A stretch of DNA of 64,000 nucleotides from an uncultured Prevotella sp. (GTDB taxonomy: Bacteria > Bacteroidota > Bacteroidia > Bacteroidales > Bacteroidaceae), in the NCBI GenBank assembly GCA_902800365.1, contig CADCEF010000007.1, forward strand, positions 1-64,000. The letters are read 5' to 3'. Made by a program: the position numbers and the translations under genes. Under the pieces are notes generated by a model. That model did no database searches and had not been told where the DNA came from. It saw only the letters and a program-made list of their open reading frames with translations. Numbering within the stretch: the first letter of the stretch is position 1; the number at the start of each line of letters is the position of its first letter. Below are positions 59,980-64,000 of the stretch, piece by piece.

Positions 59980-60537
59980 TTATTCTACTGTAAATGCAAG
60001 GAACTTAACGGGTTTGTCGCCTATGGCCAGCATGCCGTGGGGCTTTGATGAGTCGAAGTAGATGCTGTCGCCTTCTTCAAGGATGATGGTCTTACCTCCG
60101 ATGAAGAGTTCCATCTTACCCTCGAGCACCATGTTGAACTCCTGTCCTGGGTGAGTATTCTTGTAGATGGTACGTGCACCTGGCTTAGGCTCTACGGTAA
60201 CAATGAATACATCGGCATTGTGGTTTACGAAACCGCTTACCAGACTCTGATACTTGTAGGCCTTGGTGCGCTCTACACTCATTCCTTGACCTTTGCGAAC
60301 CACGAAGTATGACTTCATGTGAGGTGCCTCGGCAAACATCAGCTCCTCAGCGCTTACACCATACTTGTGGGCTATCTTCATCAGATTAGATATGGTAATA
60401 TCCAACTCGCCCTTTTCTATTTTTTCGTACTTGTCGGAACTTATACCGATAGTTTCTGCCATCTCACTTACTGGGATGTCGAGCACGTCGCGCAGTCCAC
60501 GCAAACGCTCACCAATTTGCTTTAATTGCTCGTCCAT
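59980..60537 (-). CDS. XRE-family regulator with C-terminal cupin domain
   Basis: A 185-residue DNA-binding regulator. The N-terminal helix-turn-helix (about 1-65) reads LRGLRDVLDIPVSEMAETIGISSDKYEKIEKGELDITISNL. The C-terminal cupin (about 105-185) shows THPGQEFNMVLEGKMELFIGGKTIILEEGDSIYFDSSKPHGM, the usual ligand-sensing barrel. It directly precedes the acyl-CoA synthetase gene and probably controls it, perhaps sensing a related acid. It also lies within the arginine/proline operon. Confidence 0.92.
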   Translation of the reverse strand: MDEQLKQIGERLRGLRDVLDIPVSEMAETIGISSDKYEKIEKGELDITISNLMKIAHKYGVSAEELMFAEAPHMKSYFVVRKGQGMSVERTKAYKYQSLVSGFVNHNADVFIVTVEPKPGARTIYKNTHPGQEFNMVLEGKMELFIGGKTIILEEGDSIYFDSSKPHGMLAIGDKPVKFLAFTVE

Positions 60538-60551
60538 TTTAATTATGTTAT

Positions 60552-61169
60552 TTATCGTTCATCTACTATTTTATAATTTGAGTATTTCTCCTTTGGGAAT
60601 TCAAAGACGCTATCGTCGATGTTGCCGGCCTGGAAATCGGAGAAGCTGATGGTTGCCCAGAAGATGCTTACTTTTATGCGTAGCTTCTTAGGGTAATAGT
60701 TGCCTGGTGTAAGCAGGGCAATGATCTTCTTCATCTTGACCTTTGCACCTGGTTTTGCCTCAAGGGTTACCTGCAATCCATCGGGATCCTTGGCTATTGA
60801 GTAGTTATAGCTGTCGGGCTCGAACTTGAACATCTGAAGCTTGTCGTTCTTCTTGTTCACTTTAGGGTCGTGAATCTCTACAATGCCTTTCTTTTCTCGA
60901 AGGATGTATTTCACGTCGCCGTTGTTCCACATCTTTGATTCCTTATACTCCGACTTTGCTTTGTCGCCCTTGTTCCACGATGTTCCTTCTTCCTTATATA
61001 GGTGAAGAATGTCTATTTTATAATGAAACCGTACTCCTTCTTTTCCATAGATATGATTCCATGCTGTGTTGAATACACGCTTGGCCTGACGGGCATTGGC
61101 TGTTTCTTGTGCTGATGCACTGACCGTCGACAGGATTATTAGGAATAAGAAAAGAAGTCTTTTCATCAT
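60552..61169 (-). CDS. LolA-like outer-membrane lipoprotein carrier family protein
   Basis: A 205-residue exported protein (signal peptide about 1-21, TVSASAQ). The remainder is a beta-rich half-barrel pattern: VRFHYKIDILHLYKEE, VKYILREKKGIVEIHD, LQMFKFEPDSYNYSI and LQVTLEAKPGAKVKMKKIIALLTPG with a KLRIKVSIFWATISFSDFQ strand. This resembles LolA-like periplasmic carriers, though the identity is low and the client is unknown. Two tandem ATG codons are possible starts (61169, 61166). It lies 4 bp after proC. Confidence 0.72.
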   Translation of the reverse strand: MMKRLLFLFLIILSTVSASAQETANARQAKRVFNTAWNHIYGKEGVRFHYKIDILHLYKEEGTSWNKGDKAKSEYKESKMWNNGDVKYILREKKGIVEIHDPKVNKKNDKLQMFKFEPDSYNYSIAKDPDGLQVTLEAKPGAKVKMKKIIALLTPGNYYPKKLRIKVSIFWATISFSDFQAGNIDDSVFEFPKEKYSNYKIVDER

Positions 61170-61173
61170 TTAT

Positions 61174-61953
61174 TTACTTCAGTCCAGCTTTGAGTCCACG
61201 GATAACAGCAGAGGTGAAACCAGCGTGCTCCATCTCGTTGAGACCCTTGATGGTTACACCTCCAGGAGTTGTTACCAGGTCGATAGCTGCCTCAGGGTGC
61301 AGTCCGCTTGCTTCAAGCAGTTCAACAGCTCCCTTCATGGTCTGCATCACAATCTTCTTAGCATCGTCGGCTTTGAAACCTAACTCAACGCCACCCTCGG
61401 CTGCTGCACGTATATAGCGCATAGCATAAGCAATGCCGCAGCTGGCAAGTGTGGTGCCTGCTGCCAGATGTTGTTCGTCGGTGATGAGGGTGTTACCCAT
61501 CTCGTCGAAGATGTCAACAATCTTCTGTGTCTCTTCTTTAGAGGCTCCTACAGGAACAACGAATGTCATCGATGCCATCTCGGCGATAGCTATATTTGGA
61601 ATGACAAGGAAGAGTGGGGGACATTTCTCACCCAACCATCCTTTTATGCTGTCTGATGATACACCAGCAGCAATAACAATAAGTATCTGTTTCTTTGGGT
61701 CGAGTTCGGGCTTGATGTCGGTAAGCACCTTCTCTACCAACCAAGGCTTTACCACAACGCATACTATGTCGGATGTCTCGGCAGCCAACTTGTTGTCGGT
61801 AGTTACGCTTACGCCCATCTTTGAGAACTTCTCTACCACAGCCTGCGATGGATCGCTAACTGTGATATCCTCGTTCTTGAACTGTTGACCTTTTATAAGT
61901 CCTTCAACGGTAGCACCGCCCATGGCGCCTGCTCCAATTACTGATATCTTCAT
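61174..61953 (-). CDS. proC: pyrroline-5-carboxylate reductase
   Basis: Last step of proline synthesis: reduces pyrroline-5-carboxylate with NAD(P)H. The 259-residue protein has the Rossmann glycine motif SVIGAGAMGGATVEGLIKG at the start, VVVKPWLVEKVL near 68, and the C-terminal signature EAAIDLVTTPGGVTIKGLNEMEHAGFTSAV. It lies 35 bp after argD. Together with proA and proB the proline pathway from glutamate is complete in this operon. Confidence 0.95.
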   Translation of the reverse strand: MKISVIGAGAMGGATVEGLIKGQQFKNEDITVSDPSQAVVEKFSKMGVSVTTDNKLAAETSDIVCVVVKPWLVEKVLTDIKPELDPKKQILIVIAAGVSSDSIKGWLGEKCPPLFLVIPNIAIAEMASMTFVVPVGASKEETQKIVDIFDEMGNTLITDEQHLAAGTTLASCGIAYAMRYIRAAAEGGVELGFKADDAKKIVMQTMKGAVELLEASGLHPEAAIDLVTTPGGVTIKGLNEMEHAGFTSAVIRGLKAGLK

Positions 61954-61988
61954 GTCTATATATGTTCTTATGTTTCCTTATCAAAATA

Positions 61989-63128
61989 TCAATCCTCTTC
62001 AGGTTGAACTCTTATCAGTCTCTCGATGAAATCATCGGCTTCTGCCTTTGTGAGACAAAGTGGTGGCAACAGGCGTAGGATGTCCTGACCGGCACAACCG
62101 GTAAAACAGTGCTCATGCTTGATAAGAGGTTTACGAACCATTCTGTGTGGCATGTCGAGTTCTATGCCAATCATAAGTCCGCGTCCGCGTACCTCTTTAA
62201 TGTGTGAGCTGCCGATGTTACGGATACCTTCCATGAGATAGTCACCTACCACGCGGGCATTCTCAACCAGTCCTTCGTCCTCGAAAACGTCGAGAGTTGC
62301 CAGTGCTGCAGCACAAGCCAGATGGTTTCCGCCAAAGGTTGTGCCTAACTGACCATAAACAGGCTCAAACTCAGGTGAGATAAGAACACCCCCCATAGGG
62401 AATCCGTTAGCGATACCCTTGGCAACGGTGATGATATCTGGTTTGATGCCCAACCACTGGTGTGCAAAGAACTTACCGCTTCTACCATATCCGCACTGAA
62501 TCTCATCGCAGATGAGCACAGCACCATAGCGCTTACAAGCGTAAGCAAGACCTTGTGCAAACTCTGGTGTGGCCATCTGAATACCGCCAACACCCTGGAT
62601 GCACTCAAGTATAACGGCTGCTACGCCACCTTTCGACAACTCGCGTACCCATGGCTCAAGGTCGTTAAGAGGTAGAAAGCGCACGTGATGGTTATCGTTG
62701 ATAGGTGCCACAATCTTAGGATTGTTGGTAACCTCGACAGCCAGTGATGTACGTCCGTGGAATGCCTTCTCGCATGACAGTACACGAGTGTTACCCGTCT
62801 TGAACGATGCGAGCTTAAGTGCATTCTCGTTAGCCTCGGCACCCGAGTTGATCAGGAACAGCTGATAGTCGTCGTATCCGGAAATCTTTCCAAGACGCTC
62901 GGCTAACTGAACCTGTAACTTGTTGATAACAGAATTAGAGTAGAAACCAATGTTCTGGAGTTGCTCTGTTACCTTACTGATATAATGGGGATGAGAGTGA
63001 CCGATGCTGATAACTGCATGCCCACCATATAGGTCGAGATACTCCTGACCTTTGTCGTCCCACACTTTACAACCTTTGCCCTTTACGATGTTAACATCGA
63101 AGAGTGGATAAACGTCGAATAATTTCAT
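61989..63128 (-). CDS. argD: acetylornithine/succinylornithine aminotransferase
   Basis: Transaminates N-acyl-glutamate semialdehyde to N-acyl-ornithine. The 379-residue class-III PLP enzyme has NSGAEANENALKLASFKTGN (phosphate pocket), ILECIQGVGGIQMA, ICDEIQCGYGRSGKFFAHQ (Asp to the pyridine nitrogen) and ITVAKGIANGFPMGG with the Schiff-base lysine. Given the downstream ArgF type, the acyl group is probably succinyl. It starts 20 bp after argC. Confidence 0.95.
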   Translation of the reverse strand: MKLFDVYPLFDVNIVKGKGCKVWDDKGQEYLDLYGGHAVISIGHSHPHYISKVTEQLQNIGFYSNSVINKLQVQLAERLGKISGYDDYQLFLINSGAEANENALKLASFKTGNTRVLSCEKAFHGRTSLAVEVTNNPKIVAPINDNHHVRFLPLNDLEPWVRELSKGGVAAVILECIQGVGGIQMATPEFAQGLAYACKRYGAVLICDEIQCGYGRSGKFFAHQWLGIKPDIITVAKGIANGFPMGGVLISPEFEPVYGQLGTTFGGNHLACAAALATLDVFEDEGLVENARVVGDYLMEGIRNIGSSHIKEVRGRGLMIGIELDMPHRMVRKPLIKHEHCFTGCAGQDILRLLPPLCLTKAEADDFIERLIRVQPEED

Positions 63129-63148
63129 ATCGTCTCCTCCTTGATTAT

Positions 63149-64000
63149 TTAGAAAGCTGATGCTTTCAGTTTTAGTCCGGCGGTTTCGTCGATGCCGAAC
63201 ATAATATTCATATTTTGAACAGCCTGACCAACAGCGCCCTTTAACAGGTTGTCGATGGCAGAGGTTACCAGCAGCTTATTGCCGTATTTCTCTACATGTA
63301 CCAACGCCTTGTTGGTGTTTACTACTTGCTTCAGGTCTATCGACTTGTCGCTGTAGTGGGTGAAGGCTGCATCCTTATAAAAGTCTTTGTAAGCCTCAAT
63401 CACATCCTCTACTGGAGCTGGAGTCTTGATTACTGCTGTGCAGAAGATGCCGCGAGCAAAGTCACCACGATAGGGGATGAAATCAATATCTGCATCGAGA
63501 TAACCCTGCACCTGTTTCAGACTCTGACGAATCTCAGCTATGTGCTGATGCTGGAATGGCTTGTAGATGCTCAGGTTGTTGTTACGCCACGAGAAATGGG
63601 TTGTGGCACCTGGTTTCTGACCAGCACCAGTAGAACCTGTTATGGCATTAACAGCCACATCCTCTTTCAGAATGTTAAGATAGGCAGCTGGTAGCAATGC
63701 CACCTGTATGCAAGTAGCGAAACATCCTGGATTAGCCACATGCTGAGCCTTCATAATATCTTCCTTGTTAATCTCTGGAAGACCATATACGTTGTCGTGG
63801 TCGCCCTTTATGCGGAAATCTTGAGCAAGGTCGATTATCTTCACGTTCTCAGGGATGGTGTGTTCCTTGAGGAATGCCTCGCTCTTGCCATGTCCGAAGC
63901 AGAAGAATACCACATTCACCTTATCAAAAGGCATCTCGTCGGTAAACTTCAGATCAGTATCACCTATCAGGCCTTCATGCACATCTGATACCAGATTACC
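63149..64000 (-). CDS. argC: N-acetyl(succinyl)-gamma-glutamyl-phosphate reductase, N-terminus cut by window edge
   Basis: Reduces N-acyl-glutamyl phosphate to the semialdehyde with NADPH. The frame is open to the right edge (GNLVSDVHEGLIGDTDLKF at the visible start), so the Rossmann N-terminus is missing. The 283 visible residues include VFFCFGHGKSEAFL, VANPGCFATCIQVALLPA with the catalytic cysteine, and GSTGAGQKP. It is the first visible gene of the leftward arg/pro operon; upstream genes lie outside the window. Confidence 0.95.
   Translation of the reverse strand, partial: GNLVSDVHEGLIGDTDLKFTDEMPFDKVNVVFFCFGHGKSEAFLKEHTIPENVKIIDLAQDFRIKGDHDNVYGLPEINKEDIMKAQHVANPGCFATCIQVALLPAAYLNILKEDVAVNAITGSTGAGQKPGATTHFSWRNNNLSIYKPFQHQHIAEIRQSLKQVQGYLDADIDFIPYRGDFARGIFCTAVIKTPAPVEDVIEAYKDFYKDAAFTHYSDKSIDLKQVVNTNKALVHVEKYGNKLLVTSAIDNLLKGAVGQAVQNMNIMFGIDETAGLKLKASAF

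Noticed and set aside
1-64000. Mobile elements, prophage or integrative element
   Set aside because: I saw no transposase, integrase, phage structural or conjugation gene and no terminal inverted repeats with target duplications.

Overview
The window looks like chromosome from a Bacteroidota bacterium, most likely Prevotellaceae (Prevotella in the broad sense). The grounds are many promoters of the Bacteroidota type (TTTG at -33 and TAnnTTTG at -7), a SusC/SusD pair driven by an ECF sigma factor and FecR, a SusC with an N-terminal STN domain, a LytTR regulator, 2-oxoacid:ferredoxin oxidoreductase, and an arginine pathway with the Bacteroidota-type N-acyl-ornithine carbamoyltransferase. No phage, transposase, integrase, CRISPR array or rRNA was seen. 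The only RNA gene found is one tRNA-Pro(CGG).

Layout. 1-6.9 kb: partial ATP-type PEP carboxykinase, a multi-pass membrane protein, a secreted histidine acid phosphatase, then a TonB-dependent receptor with a small TPR partner and a membrane-anchored LytTR regulator. Four phased direct repeats sit just upstream of the receptor promoter. 6.9-13.7 kb: ECF sigma, FecR anti-sigma, STN-SusC and SusD, a nutrient-uptake locus with no enzyme gene. 13.8-19.2 kb: upp, a DASS anion transporter, korA-korB. 19.2-28.1 kb: tRNA-Pro, two exported proteins downstream of murF, then folP-cdaA-pta-ackA. 28.2-33.7 kb: an envelope-stress locus with an ECF sigma factor, an anti-sigma factor predicted to span both membranes (Dma-like), two barrel proteins and a lipoprotein. 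A 55-bp promoter-like block is shared between the sigma operon and a separate barrel gene.

34-42.4 kb: housekeeping genes. efp, a glycosyltransferase, radC, a DUF59 protein and lpxH run leftward; rpmH, a PASTA protein, an RluD-type pseudouridine synthase, ddl, an acyltransferase and a lipoprotein run rightward. 42.4-50.4 kb: carbohydrate enzymes (GH31 alpha-xylosidase-like, GH9, and a double-domain esterase) with a cupin lipoprotein and a threonine aldolase. 50.7-52.7 kb: a histidine-kinase-like sensor without the phosphoacceptor histidine. 52.9-64 kb: eleven closely spaced leftward genes for arginine and proline synthesis (argC, argD, proC, proB, proA, argF-type) interleaved with a cupin regulator, an acyl-CoA synthetase and a SpoIIE-type phosphatase.

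The three gene-free stretches longer than 300 bp each hold a roughly 60-bp array of alternating inverted half-sites with an exact 22-bp period. The half-site sequence differs in each array, and each is accompanied by oligomers repeated in both orientations. I know of no named element with this design. Together with the dual-membrane anti-sigma locus and its shared promoter block, this is the most interesting content of the window.
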